From Nonomuraea sp. SYSU D8015 (GTDB lineage Bacteria > Actinomycetota > Actinomycetes > Streptosporangiales > Streptosporangiaceae): 64,000 bases of DNA. Of this stretch, positions 30,581 to 39,848 are shown in pieces. Both the position numbers and the translations under genes were made by a program. The stretch lies in assembly GCF_008065375.1 (NCBI RefSeq), contig NZ_VJYI01000002.1, positions 1,196,787 to 1,260,786 on the forward strand. The letters run 5' to 3'. Positions within the stretch are counted from its first letter, which is position 1. Each line of letters opens with the position of its first letter. Below the pieces are notes generated by a model that saw nothing but the letters and a program-made list of their open reading frames with translations, did not search any database and was not told the origin of the DNA.

Positions 30581-31738
30581 ATGACCGACGCGCCCCATGT
30601 CACCGTCGACCCGTTCGCCAGCACCATTCGCAAAGTCGGCGAACCCCATCCCGCTCGCGCCGTTCTGCGCGCCGCAGGTCCCATCGTTCGGGCCGACGCA
30701 CCGGCCGGCGGACCGGTGTGGATCATCACCGACGATGTGCTCGCCCGGGAGGTCTTCGTCCACCCACGTATCGTGAAGGACCCGGCCTACGCGCCGGTGA
30801 GCTGGGACCCACGGACAGCAGGTCTCGAACCGACCGCCGCCGCACAACCGTCGCTCACCACCCTCGACGGCCCGGCACACGAGAGACTGCGCCGGGCGCA
30901 CGCCCCGCTCTTCACGGCCCGGCGGATGAGCGACTACACCGAACGCATCACAGAGCACGCCCGTCGATTGCTCACCCGGCTCGCTGACACCGGTGAAACG
31001 GTGGATCTGATGGCCGACTTCACCACCCGGTTCCCCCTCACCGTGGTCTGCGACGTGCTCGGCGTTCCGCTCGAGCGGATCGACCAGGCCATCGCGGCCT
31101 GCCGGGGCATGTACAGCACCGACCCCGAGGAGGTGGGGGCGGCGATGGCCGCCTTCGGGGAACTGGCCGCGGCCGCGCTGAGCGACGGCCGGGACGGCCT
31201 CGCCGTCGAGCTGCGCGATCGGGTCCCTGAGGAGATCACCGAGACACAGCTGCACTACCTGCTCTTCACGCTGATCTACGCCGGACAGCTCACCACCGAC
31301 CCGTCACTGGGATTCCTGCTCGCGCGTGCCTTCGCCGCCGAAGACACCGCAGCGGAGGCGACCACGATCGACGAGTTCGTCCGGGAGACACTACGCCTGC
31401 ACTCGCCGGCGCCCTTCAGCCTCTGGCGGTTCACCTCCACCGACGTCGAGCTCGCCGGGGTGCGGCTCCCCGCCCGCTCGCCGGTTCTCATCGACATCCA
31501 GGGCATCAACACCGACCCCGGCCGATCGATCGGGCCGGACCTCACCTTCGGCGCCGGCCCGCACTACTGCACCGGCGCTCAACTCGCTCAACTCGAGCTG
31601 AAGGCGGTCGTGGAGGTCCTGCGGGCCGACTTCCCCAAGGCACGCCTCGCGGTGCCCCTCGCCGAACTCCAGCAGATCGACCTCGGCGGCATACAGGGCA
31701 GCCGCCTGACCGCTCTGCCGGTGAAACTGCGGGGCTGA
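30581..31738 (+). CDS. Cytochrome P450
   Basis: This 385-aa P450 has the haem loop FGAGPHYCTG with Cys330, K-helix ETLRLHSP and an I-helix segment IYAGQLTTDPS. That segment keeps AGxxTT but lacks the usual acid before it, which may affect proton delivery. It resembles actinomycete P450s of secondary metabolism. ATG 30581 has GGAG 6 bases upstream. It lies 89 bases after the MFS gene in the same direction and may share its promoter. Confidence 0.9.
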   Translation: MTDAPHVTVDPFASTIRKVGEPHPARAVLRAAGPIVRADAPAGGPVWIITDDVLAREVFVHPRIVKDPAYAPVSWDPRTAGLEPTAAAQPSLTTLDGPAHERLRRAHAPLFTARRMSDYTERITEHARRLLTRLADTGETVDLMADFTTRFPLTVVCDVLGVPLERIDQAIAACRGMYSTDPEEVGAAMAAFGELAAAALSDGRDGLAVELRDRVPEEITETQLHYLLFTLIYAGQLTTDPSLGFLLARAFAAEDTAAEATTIDEFVRETLRLHSPAPFSLWRFTSTDVELAGVRLPARSPVLIDIQGINTDPGRSIGPDLTFGAGPHYCTGAQLAQLELKAVVEVLRADFPKARLAVPLAELQQIDLGGIQGSRLTALPVKLRG

Positions 31739-31754
31739 CGGCCTGCGGCGTCCG

Positions 31755-32231
31755 GTGCGGTGTCGGCGAACAGTCGTTTGCCGACACTCGGTCGAGCCCG
31801 CCGGCGCCGGCGGCGCGGTGCTCCTCCACACCCTGGCCGACGCCATCCTGAACGTCCGCATCAACGGCGCCTCGCACGGCGAGATCGGCATCAACACCCT
31901 GCTGGCGGGCTCCTACGGACCGCCCGTCGGGCTGGCCGGCGGCGGCGAGGCGGCATGCGAGGAGCGCCTGCCCAGGGCCCGGCCAGGCGATACAGTTGCA
32001 CGCCGCCAGCCCGCCAGCCCGCCGGCCCGCCGGCCCGCCGGCCCGCCGGCCTCAGTGCCGCGGCCGCTCCGCATCGAGGTCGACCCGCATCAGCCGCGCG
32101 CGGCGGAGCCGGCCGCTCTCATGCCCGGCGTCACCCGGAGCGGACGCGCCGTCGCGCTCGATGCCGAGACCATGACAGCCGCCCACGGCATGCTCCACCT
32201 CATGGTCGCGCTCACTCAGAATGGGCCGTAA
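31755..32231 (+). pseudogene. M55 D-aminopeptidase (DppA-like) remnant
   Basis: The frame carries ILNVRINGASHGEIGINTLLAGSYG, which is the substrate-site region of M55 D-aminopeptidases, and a C-terminal piece (PLRIEVD...LMPGVTRSGR). The metal-binding N-terminus is missing, and the middle is replaced by a GC-rich tandem repeat encoding Pro/Ala/Arg. It is therefore a deleted, non-functional gene or an in-frame relic. Confidence 0.6.
32004..32051. repeat. 8-base tandem repeat, six copies
   Basis: Six head-to-tail copies of CGCCRGCC (two with A, four with G). The unit is not a multiple of three, so copy-number slippage would change the reading frame. It lies inside the M55 remnant. Confidence 0.9.
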
Positions 32232-32537
32232 GCACGAAGGCGTGGCCCGCGCCCGGCGCAGGCCACCCTCAAGATCAACCGCTTACGCGCCTGTCAGGGC
32301 GTCATCCCCTGCTCGCGCAGTTGCGCGGGCCGTAACGGCCGCCAGCCGCTGGTGTCGAGCTTGGCCAGCTCCGCCTCTACGTCTGACGTTGCCGGCGAGC
32401 GCGCCGTAGAAGTACGGACGGCGCCCCGCGGCGGGTTCGATCCGATGCCGACCGGGACGGCCGCCCTGATCAGCGCCCCCGGACGACCCTACGCTCATGG
32501 CCACAGGCCGATCCCTCACTGCTCGCTGGAGGCCTCC

Positions 32538-34712
32538 ATGTCCGAGGCTGTTCTGCAGGCCGAACCCCGTCAGGACGACGCCATGGCCGCCGCACGGCGG
32601 ACCGGGGTGGTCTGGCTGGCCTACGCCACCGCCGCGCGGCACCTCATCCGGCTGGCGGCGCCCGCCGTGCTGGTGTTCCTGCCGATCGCCCTGCCGGCAA
32701 TGCTGGGACTGGTGCTGGTGGTGGAGGAGTCGGCGGCCCTGGTCAACGGCTCGTTCGAACTGCTCGGCGTGCCCGCCCGGCCGCTGCTGATGTGGACGGC
32801 GGCGACGATGCTCGCCTCGCTGGCCGGCCAGGTGGTGGTCATGCCCGCCACGGTCGTGCTCGCCGCCGGTCTGCTGACCGGCAGGCCCGTCGCCACGTCG
32901 GCCGCGATGCGGACCGCCGTCCGGAGAGTGCCCGCGATGCTGGGGCTCACGCTGCTCGGCGCGACGGTGTTCGCGCTGATCACGGCGGCCGGCTTCGGCA
33001 TGTTGACGCTGACCGATCAGCTGCTGGGGGCCTTCCTCGTGATGACGCCCTTGGCGCTGCTCGCGATGCCGTGCCTGATGGCCGTGCCGGCCGTGGTCCT
33101 GGAGGGCCGGTCGGCGTGGCGCGCGATCGTGCGCGCGTACGGACTGCTGAGCCGTGATTTCTGGCCGAGCGTGTGGACGCTGGCCTTCGGCGTGGTCCTC
33201 TTCCCCGCCGCGGCCCAGCATGCGGCGCAGTGGGCGGCCGCCGGCAGGCCCCTCGCGGCGGGCGTGGCGACCTCCGTGCTCGGGCTGGTCGCCCCGGCGT
33301 TCCAGGCGACGGTGATCGCCCGCCTGTTCCTGCACCACCTGGCGCACCACAGCACGCGCGCCGAGACCGAGCAGGTCGTCGCGGCCCTGCCGCCGAGCGG
33401 GCCCGGCCCCGCCAGGCCGGTGACGGTGCTCGTCGGGCTGCTGCTGCCCGGCCTGCTGTACGGCGGCACGATGCTGCTCAACCCGTTCGGCTGGCTGGAG
33501 GTGACCCAGACGGCCGTCACGGCCTCCTGGTCACGAGATGAACCCCCTCTGCAGGACGACGGGCGCCCGCGACCTGGTCTCCACGCGGACGACCTGCAGT
33601 CCGTGCACGCCGGGCCGGGCTCGCGCATGGTCATGCTCGTGGACGACCGCGCCCCGGCGAGACTGCTGATCTGCGCCGACACCGCCTGCACACATACCCG
33701 CTTCATCTGGGCCGAGCCCCCGCGGGCCGACGAGGACCGCGACATCGTGCTGCCGGATGATCCCGTCTCGTCCGGCGTCCTGCTGCCGGACGGCCGGTTC
33801 GTCCTGAGCACCTGGTCCATGGAGGGCAAGGACCACGACGACGCGCGGGCCCGGCTCGGGCTGACGATGTGCGACGCGGCGGGTTGCGTCCCTGCCCCCG
33901 GCGGCCGCCCCATCGGCGCGTGGCTGCCGGCGTCGGACGAGAGGAACGTGGCACTGGCGCCGGGCCGCTACGGCGGCCTGCTGATCGCTCAGCTGCGCGA
34001 GTTGCCGGAGCGTGACGGAGAGGAGGACCGCGCCGTCATCTCCGTCACCACCTGTGACGACGCGGCCTGCCCGGACCCGCGGACGACAGTCCTGGCCGAG
34101 ATCCCCACCAGCACTGACGTCTCCCAGGACCACGGCCTGGCCGTCGCCGCCGCTCGGCTCAACCGCCCCGTCGTCCTCCGTTACGACGAGCGCACCGGCA
34201 CCATCTACGTGATCACCTTTGAGATCGCGGACTGCTCCCGGTTCCACGTGGAACGGCCCGTCCACGGCGGCGTGACGTGGCGCGACGACGACTTCGGAGA
34301 GCGCCCCGGCGCGACCATGGCGGTCAGGGACGACGGCCGCCCGCTGATCGCCTACCGCGACGTGGCCGACGGCTCGATCAGACTGCTCGACTGCCGCAAC
34401 CTGCGCTGCTCGCAGGCCGACACGGCCATCCTGTCCGCCCCCGGTCACGACCACGTCGTGCCCGCCCTCGCCCTGGACCAGCAGGGCCGCGCCCTGGTCG
34501 CCTACCAGGACCTCGACCGCGACCAGCTCGTCATCGCCACCTGCACGGGAACCCGCTGCACGCACACACCTGTGGCGAAGAGCCCGCGCGGATTCGGCCC
34601 CAGCCTGGCCATGACCCTGGACGGCCACGGCCGTCCGGTGATCGCCTGGATCGAGGGCTCCCGATGGTCCGAATGGCACCTGGTCGTCACCACCCCGCTC
34701 AACCTCCCATGA
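32538..34712 (+). CDS. Membrane protein with a C-terminal repeat (beta-propeller-like) domain bearing CX4C pairs
   Basis: This 724-aa protein has two parts. Residues 30-335 hold about six membrane helices and resemble an uncharacterised membrane domain with an amphipathic loop (SAWRAIVRAYGLLSRDFW). After the last helix (about residues 295-315) the rest is soluble and repetitive. Modules like DGRPLIAYRD or GRALVAYQD are followed by a strand and a CX4C pair at Cys 379/384, 445/450, 506/511, 619/624 and 669/674, with a single Cys at 566. Spacing is 50-66 residues, as for propeller blades. Extracellular disulfides are plausible. ATG 32538 has GGAGG upstream. Function unknown. Confidence 0.75.
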   Translation: MSEAVLQAEPRQDDAMAAARRTGVVWLAYATAARHLIRLAAPAVLVFLPIALPAMLGLVLVVEESAALVNGSFELLGVPARPLLMWTAATMLASLAGQVVVMPATVVLAAGLLTGRPVATSAAMRTAVRRVPAMLGLTLLGATVFALITAAGFGMLTLTDQLLGAFLVMTPLALLAMPCLMAVPAVVLEGRSAWRAIVRAYGLLSRDFWPSVWTLAFGVVLFPAAAQHAAQWAAAGRPLAAGVATSVLGLVAPAFQATVIARLFLHHLAHHSTRAETEQVVAALPPSGPGPARPVTVLVGLLLPGLLYGGTMLLNPFGWLEVTQTAVTASWSRDEPPLQDDGRPRPGLHADDLQSVHAGPGSRMVMLVDDRAPARLLICADTACTHTRFIWAEPPRADEDRDIVLPDDPVSSGVLLPDGRFVLSTWSMEGKDHDDARARLGLTMCDAAGCVPAPGGRPIGAWLPASDERNVALAPGRYGGLLIAQLRELPERDGEEDRAVISVTTCDDAACPDPRTTVLAEIPTSTDVSQDHGLAVAAARLNRPVVLRYDERTGTIYVITFEIADCSRFHVERPVHGGVTWRDDDFGERPGATMAVRDDGRPLIAYRDVADGSIRLLDCRNLRCSQADTAILSAPGHDHVVPALALDQQGRALVAYQDLDRDQLVIATCTGTRCTHTPVAKSPRGFGPSLAMTLDGHGRPVIAWIEGSRWSEWHLVVTTPLNLP

Positions 34713-34929
34713 GGGATGCCCTGGAGTCATGTCCCCTTGCGGACGAAATGAGATCCAGTGGCCGACATGTCATACTGCGCTCCGAATGCACGATCTCGAT
34801 GGCGGGATCGGGAAATAGTCTGATCGGCCCTTCACGTGCGGTCGTGGCCGGGGTGGTCGCGACCGCACGGCCGTGCCGCCGATCCATTGGCCGTGTCGAG
34901 GAGTAGGCGCGGCGTCCTCCCGATCAGCT

Positions 34930-34964
34930 GACGGGCAGCGCACCCAGGTCATCCGCTGCCCGTC
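34930..34964. terminator. Hairpin between convergent genes
   Basis: GACGGGCAGCG (34930-34940) and CGCTGCCCGTC (34954-34964) form a perfect 11-bp stem between two converging genes. It probably acts as a bidirectional terminator. Confidence 0.65.
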
Positions 34965-34978
34965 GAGCCGTCAAAGGC

Positions 34979-36931
34979 TCAGCTGAGAGGCAGGACCGGC
35001 TGGAAGGAGCTTGCGGCGCTGAAGGTGGCGGTCGCCTGCCGGGGAAGAAGCCATAGCTGACGGTTGCGGTGGAGGACGACCCTGTTCGGGTAGTTGAACG
35101 ACTCCAGCGTCACCGATGCGGCGGTCGAGCCCGGACGGGCGTAGAAGGTGGCGTCCTTCTTGAACAAGGAACTGCCGTCCCTGAGGTCGAAACGCAGCCG
35201 GAAGTTCTTGTGGCGCAGGTAACGGCCGTCGGGGCCGATGAATGAGTACCCCTTGGGGTCGGCGAGGCCCGGCACGATGCGCAAGCCGGCGCGCTGCCGG
35301 GCTGCGGCCGGGTCGTCCTCGCGGATGGCGGCTAGCCGGGCGAAGCCGCCGGACGCCTGGATGAACAGTGGAGGTGTCCCGAGCGATCGGAAAGACCGCG
35401 TGACGCCTGTGGGCAGTCCGGCAGGCGCCGCCGGTGCGGACGTGGGCGATGGGGATGCCGTGGCCGGCGGATTTGGCGCGGAGGTCTGGGACGGCACGGG
35501 GACGGCCGACGGGGTGGCGGAAGGTGCCGTGTCCGGATTTTGCTTGACCAGCTTGATCGTGGGATTGCCCGCCGGCACGAAGCTCGCCCAGGCGGACGTG
35601 TCGCCGGTGTAGTAGATGGTCAGCTTTGCGGGGTCGGCTCCCGTGAACGCGGCGGCGTCCTGGGCGGGTGGCTTCTGGCCGAGGTGGAGCGCTCGCAGGC
35701 GGGGAGTACGCGCGAAGACGCGCGGGCCTAGCCTGCTCAGGCTCGGTGCGTAGACCGATTCGAGGCTCGCGTTGCCGGAGATCGAGTCGTGCCAGGCAGT
35801 GGTCAGCGCGGGCGCGTAGAGCTCCTTGAGCGAGGCGAAGTGGACGATGGCGTTCTTGTCCAGCGTCTGCAGGCTCGGCAGCCGCAGCACCTTGACGCCT
35901 GTCCCGGCGGCGGCGTCACCGTTGAGATCGAAGCAGTTGATGCCGATGTAGCGGAGCTTGGGCAGGTTGACGGCTTCCAGCACGTGGCTGTCGTTCAGTC
36001 CGTTCCTGCCGATCGACTCCAGTTCGGGGGCGTTGAAGTAGCGCAGGCGGGAAGCGTCGTCGAACGCGAAGTCGTCGATGGTGCGCACCCGCGGGAGATT
36101 GACCTTCGTCAGGTACTGGTTCCGGCGGAACGCGTTCGCGCCGATCTCCGTGACGCTGGGCAGATAGAGCACGCTCAGCTTGGCGTACGGCCCGTGTCCG
36201 AACGCCATCGCCCCGACGGTGCGGGCCGCCTTGAAGCTGACCGAGGCGAAGTTGTGGTTGCTGAACGAGCCGGGTTTGATGTCCTGCAGATCGTCCAGCA
36301 CCAGGTGCCTGACCCACGATCCCCACCAGCCGTTGTGCCAGAGGTAGGGCGAGCGCCCGCCGCGTGCGATCTGCCCGGCGCAGGCCAGGCCGGAGTCGGG
36401 TGTGCATTCGGTGCCGCCCTGGAGGGATCGCAGGTTGTAGATGTGCAGCCGGTTCAGATTGGTCAACCCGAGCCCGCCCGCGCTCTCGGCGTTGCCGGCC
36501 GTCTGCACAGCCATCAGGTCGGCGTCGTTGAGCGCGGTCCCGCCGGTGAGGTAGAGCGCGATGCCGGTGCTGCGGGCGAGCTCCGCACGCGCCTTGACGA
36601 GTTGCGCCTTCAGGGGGCGCCGCGAGGCTTGGGACACGTCGTAGGACAGCGTGAACGTGCCGGACGGCAAGGCGTGGTCGCCGGGCTTGGACGGCCGGTA
36701 GGTATAGGTCTCCTTCCTGCTCAGCTCCCCGTCGGAGGAGAAGACGGGGTCGGCTCCCGGATCCGCGCCCGGATCAGGCAGGCCGGTGCCGCCGTGCAGC
36801 GCCGCCGGGATGGCGGTGCGCACGGCGGCGGATGCCGCCGGCCCCGGCGCGCTGCAGACGGCGACCGCCGTAGCCAGCGCGGTGAGAGCCAGATGGCGGG
36901 CTGAGGAGTTTGCACAACCCTTGTCGCTCAT
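34979..36931 (-). CDS. Secreted BspA-type leucine-rich-repeat protein with AbfB (CBM42-like) domain
   Basis: This protein has 650 aa from ATG 36931 (36958 is an alternative). A signal peptide at about residues 8-38 ends ASA. The middle (about 190-440) holds LRR_5/BspA repeats such as LPSVTEIGANAF and LPRVRTIDDFAF. A Pro/Ser/Thr linker (about 470-510) follows. The C-terminal 130 residues match the arabinofuranosidase-B sugar-binding domain (YLRHKNFRL, LFKKDATFYAR, ESFNYPNRV). It is an extracellular binding protein without a visible catalytic domain. BspA repeats are commoner in host-associated bacteria and protists. Confidence 0.8.
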   Translation of the reverse strand: MSDKGCANSSARHLALTALATAVAVCSAPGPAASAAVRTAIPAALHGGTGLPDPGADPGADPVFSSDGELSRKETYTYRPSKPGDHALPSGTFTLSYDVSQASRRPLKAQLVKARAELARSTGIALYLTGGTALNDADLMAVQTAGNAESAGGLGLTNLNRLHIYNLRSLQGGTECTPDSGLACAGQIARGGRSPYLWHNGWWGSWVRHLVLDDLQDIKPGSFSNHNFASVSFKAARTVGAMAFGHGPYAKLSVLYLPSVTEIGANAFRRNQYLTKVNLPRVRTIDDFAFDDASRLRYFNAPELESIGRNGLNDSHVLEAVNLPKLRYIGINCFDLNGDAAAGTGVKVLRLPSLQTLDKNAIVHFASLKELYAPALTTAWHDSISGNASLESVYAPSLSRLGPRVFARTPRLRALHLGQKPPAQDAAAFTGADPAKLTIYYTGDTSAWASFVPAGNPTIKLVKQNPDTAPSATPSAVPVPSQTSAPNPPATASPSPTSAPAAPAGLPTGVTRSFRSLGTPPLFIQASGGFARLAAIREDDPAAARQRAGLRIVPGLADPKGYSFIGPDGRYLRHKNFRLRFDLRDGSSLFKKDATFYARPGSTAASVTLESFNYPNRVVLHRNRQLWLLPRQATATFSAASSFQPVLPLS

Positions 36932-37251
36932 TGCTGCCTTACTGCCGTTGCCTCCCATGTGGAGGCGCTCGTGATAGGAGACGGAGGGGACGGGCGCGGA
37001 TAACAGAAACGTGCCGGGGTGTTCGCCATTTCATCCGCCGCCGTCAGGACAGCAGGTTCGTCATGACGGTGCCGACGGCGGACGCCAAGCTGCCCGGCAT
37101 CGCCGTGCAGGACACGGCGCCGTACCGACAGTTCCACGCCGAACATAGCCGATCTCTGCCGTGCTCGCCATGATCCTTTGCTGGTGCGGGTTTACTCGGC
37201 GGCGGGTTGCGGGGCCCAAGGGCCGGGGGAGCGACCTCCGGCTCCCGCAAC

Positions 37252-37859
37252 TCAGACCGGTATCGCCTCGGCCGCTTCGGCGCGGGCGGGAAGCGGACGG
37301 AGGACCTGGTCCAGGCCGGCCGGCACACCGCACCACTCGCCGTAGGAGCGGGCCACGACCTTACCGGATCGCAGGTGGATGAAATCCCAGATGCCGTGCA
37401 GCAGCCATCCGGCCCCCAACCACGTAACGGCCCGCCTCAGGGTCGACTGCGGCCCCGGCCAGCGCCGGCGCGCCGAACCCGATCATGCCGATCGCCAGGA
37501 ACTTGAAGTCGCCGGACTGGCGCAGGTGCCCGTCGATTACGCCCCAGACCAGCACGACCAGTGCCAGGGCGAGCAGGACAGTGGACGGCGCGACGAGGTC
37601 CAGCAGCCGGAGCCCCGATGATGATGGCCATGCCCACGACGAGCAGCGGCCACGACGGTGCGGGTCGTCGCAGCTTGGCGACGGTGGGGTACAGCAGCGG
37701 CAGGGCGAGCAGAATCTGCGCGAGGTTCCACACCTCGCTGCCCGGATCGCTGCCGCTGCTCAACGTGAGGAACGGCAGTCCGATGGCGATCGCGGTCGGC
37801 CGGCGGTCCTTGAGCACGTCGGTCCAGCGCCTGGGGGTGGGTGCGGTGTCCGCTGGCAT
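37252..37859 (-). pseudogene. Membrane-protein gene with two single-base frameshifts
   Basis: From ATG 37859 (good AGGGAG upstream) the frame encodes a four-helix-type membrane protein (AIAIGLPFLTLSSG, LLALPLLYPTVAKL, WPLLVVGMAIIIG). One extra G near 37620 and another in a G run near 37415 throw it out of frame. Correcting both restores LLDLVAPSTVLLALALVVLV, GWLLHGIWDFIHL and SYGEWCGV, ending with the stop at 37252-37254. Both changes are in G runs, so sequencing error is possible. Confidence 0.7.
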
Positions 37860-38063
37860 CGGGTCTCCCTTTATACCGGGGCGAGGTATCTGCGGTCTCC
37901 AGGCTCGCCGTCGCCCGCATGCTTCGAGTCGATCACCCCCAGAGGGGTTCCGTACCTCTGCCGCGCCCCTGATCCGGGAGGGTCCCGCCGCCGACGTCGC
38001 GCGGAGACCACGCCGGTGACGTCCCGGGCGCTCAAAAGCGGTCGATTATTAACATGGTGCGGC

Positions 38064-38894
38064 ATGGAACTGAGCGAGCGGTTCGAATGGCAAGGCCGGG
38101 AGATCGCCTGGGGGCGAGCCGGCGTCGGCCCGGCCGTGGTGTTCTGCCACGGCACGCCTTTCTCGTCGCTGTTGTGGCGGCCTTTCGCCGATGCTCTGAG
38201 CCGTGACTTCACCGTCCACCTGTGGGACATGCCCGGCTACGGCCGTTCCTCCAAACGGGCCGAGCACCCGGTCGATTTCGGCGTGCAGGCCGAGGTCTTC
38301 ACGGCGCTGCTCGCGCACTGGGGCCTGAACCGGCCGCACGTGATCGCCCATGACTTCGGCGGGGCCGTGTCTCTGCGTACGCACCTGACCATGGGCGTCG
38401 GTTACGCCTCGCTCATGCTCGTCGACGTTGTCGCCATCCCGCCCAGCGGTTCACCGTTCTTCAAATTCGTGCAGGCTCATCCCGGCGTGCTGGACCAATT
38501 GCCGGCCTATATCCATACCGCCATCGTGCGTACGTACATCCAGGGCGCCAGCCATCGCGGTCTGCGTGACGACGATCTCGACTCGCTCGTGCAACCGTGG
38601 ACGGGGCAGAACGGCCAGTCCGCCTTCTACCGGCAGATCGCCGACTACGACGAGCGCTTCCTGGAAGAGAATGAGCGGCACCTGGGACGGATCGACATCC
38701 CCACACGCATTGTGTGGGGCGCGCAGGATGCCTGGATTCCCGCCGATATCGCCCAACGACTGCAGGGCCTGATTCCCACGGCTGAACTCTCGCTGGTGGA
38801 AGGCGCCGGTCACCTGATTCACCACGACGCACCCGTCGCGCTGATGAACGAGATCCGCACCTGGCTCAGCCACGTTCGTGACGACACCGGTTGA
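38064..38894 (+). CDS. Alpha/beta hydrolase with Asp nucleophile (haloalkane-dehalogenase-like)
   Basis: This 276-aa protein has oxyanion HGTPFSS, nucleophile elbow AHDFGG with Asp97 instead of Ser, and catalytic His250 (GAGHLIHH); the acid is near GAQDAWI. An Asp nucleophile is typical of haloalkane and fluoroacetate dehalogenases and epoxide hydrolases. The usual Trp after Asp in haloalkane dehalogenases is Phe here, so the class is uncertain. It is probably a cytoplasmic detoxifying hydrolase. It stands alone; ATG 38064. Confidence 0.85.
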   Translation: MELSERFEWQGREIAWGRAGVGPAVVFCHGTPFSSLLWRPFADALSRDFTVHLWDMPGYGRSSKRAEHPVDFGVQAEVFTALLAHWGLNRPHVIAHDFGGAVSLRTHLTMGVGYASLMLVDVVAIPPSGSPFFKFVQAHPGVLDQLPAYIHTAIVRTYIQGASHRGLRDDDLDSLVQPWTGQNGQSAFYRQIADYDERFLEENERHLGRIDIPTRIVWGAQDAWIPADIAQRLQGLIPTAELSLVEGAGHLIHHDAPVALMNEIRTWLSHVRDDTG

Positions 38895-39429
38895 CCTCGG
38901 CTGTCATCGAGGCGACATGCCGCCTGACAGGCGCACCATCCGGATCGCTGCGGCCGCCGCGAGCAGCAGTACCCTCATGAAACGATCGAGCCGTGGGAGG
39001 CGTCAGCCGGTGACGTCGGCCAGGGATGTGGCGGGGGTTCGTCGCGTTTCTACAAGCCGCGCCTCAGGCAGGCGGGGCACGATGGCCGCCAGATGATCGA
39101 CGGGATCCGGTTGGGGGGTAGCTCACATGCGCATACGCGGTCCCCGGCGACGCTTGCTGCGGTATTGCCCGCCCCGGCAGATCGACGTTTGATCACCTGG
39201 CTGCGCGTGAGCCGGCACCCGAAGCCATGGGTGCCGGAGACGGTTCGGCGAAGACCGAAGACCGATCAGAAACTCGCCACACAAGGTCATGTCCCGTCGG
39301 ATCCGGCGACAACGTGAGCATCGTATCCGCCCAACCGGCCCGTCTCTTGGTTCGTGGCGTCACCGGCGAAGTGGCGCTGAGTGTCCAGGCATTTCTGGTC
39401 GGCTTGAGTTAACGATAAAGGAGTCCATC
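38895..39429. other. Region without a confident gene, 535 bases
   Basis: Only short frames are present. On the minus strand a coding-like stretch (IVPRLPEARLVETRRTPAT, ending LADVTG) suggests a gene tail, and a 32-codon plus-strand ORF lies at 39314-39412. Neither could be assigned. Confidence 0.35.
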
Positions 39430-39729
39430 GTGGTCATCGAATACGTCCGCTACACCATTCCGGTGGGCCGAGCTGACGAGTTCGAGCAGGCGTACAAGGT
39501 GGCGTCGAGCGTGCTCGACGACGATCCGCACTGCCTGGCTTATGAGATCGCTCGCGGAGTCGAGGAGCCCGAGCATTACACCGTGCGGATCGAATGGGAC
39601 TCCATCGAGGGGCATGAGCAAGGGTTTCGCCGCAGCCCTCGGTTCGGTGAGTTCTTCGCCGCGGTGAAGCCCTTTTTCTCCCACATTGACGAGATGAAGC
39701 ACTACACCACCAGATTCGGGGCCCGATGA
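39430..39729 (+). CDS. Antibiotic-biosynthesis-monooxygenase (ABM) domain protein
   Basis: This 99-aa ferredoxin-like alpha+beta barrel protein reads IEYVRYTIPVGRADEFEQAY at the start, CLAYEIARGVEEPEHYTVRIEW in the middle and FFSHIDEMKHY near the end. Members act as cofactor-free oxygenases or as quinone-handling or haem-degrading enzymes. GTG 39430 is chosen because AAAGGAG lies 7 bases upstream. Its substrate is unknown. Confidence 0.88.
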   Translation: MVIEYVRYTIPVGRADEFEQAYKVASSVLDDDPHCLAYEIARGVEEPEHYTVRIEWDSIEGHEQGFRRSPRFGEFFAAVKPFFSHIDEMKHYTTRFGAR

Positions 39730-39848
39730 ACACCGCTGAACTGATATCCAACGTGCTCGGTCTCCCGTGCTCAGCGGCGCGAGAAGTACACGATCCGGAC
39801 TACCCGCGCACCCGACGCCGTTTTCACGGAACTAGAGGGTCTCGCTGA
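39726..39848 (+). CDS. 40-codon ORF coupled to the ABM gene
   Basis: ATG 39726 overlaps the ABM stop (ATGA). It encodes MNTAELISNVLGLPCSAARE and on to 39848, running into the end of the convergent hydrolase gene. It may be the start of a truncated gene. No family was recognised. Confidence 0.2.
   Translation: MNTAELISNVLGLPCSAAREVHDPDYPRTRRRFHGTRGSR

Noticed and set aside
32004..32051. CRISPR-like repeats
   Set aside because: The units are 8 bases without spacers, so this is a simple tandem repeat and not a CRISPR array. No cas genes are present.
35789..36904. A 371-codon plus-strand frame opposite the LRR/AbfB protein
   Set aside because: The minus strand shows clear LRR and AbfB motifs and a signal peptide; the plus frame is a shadow.
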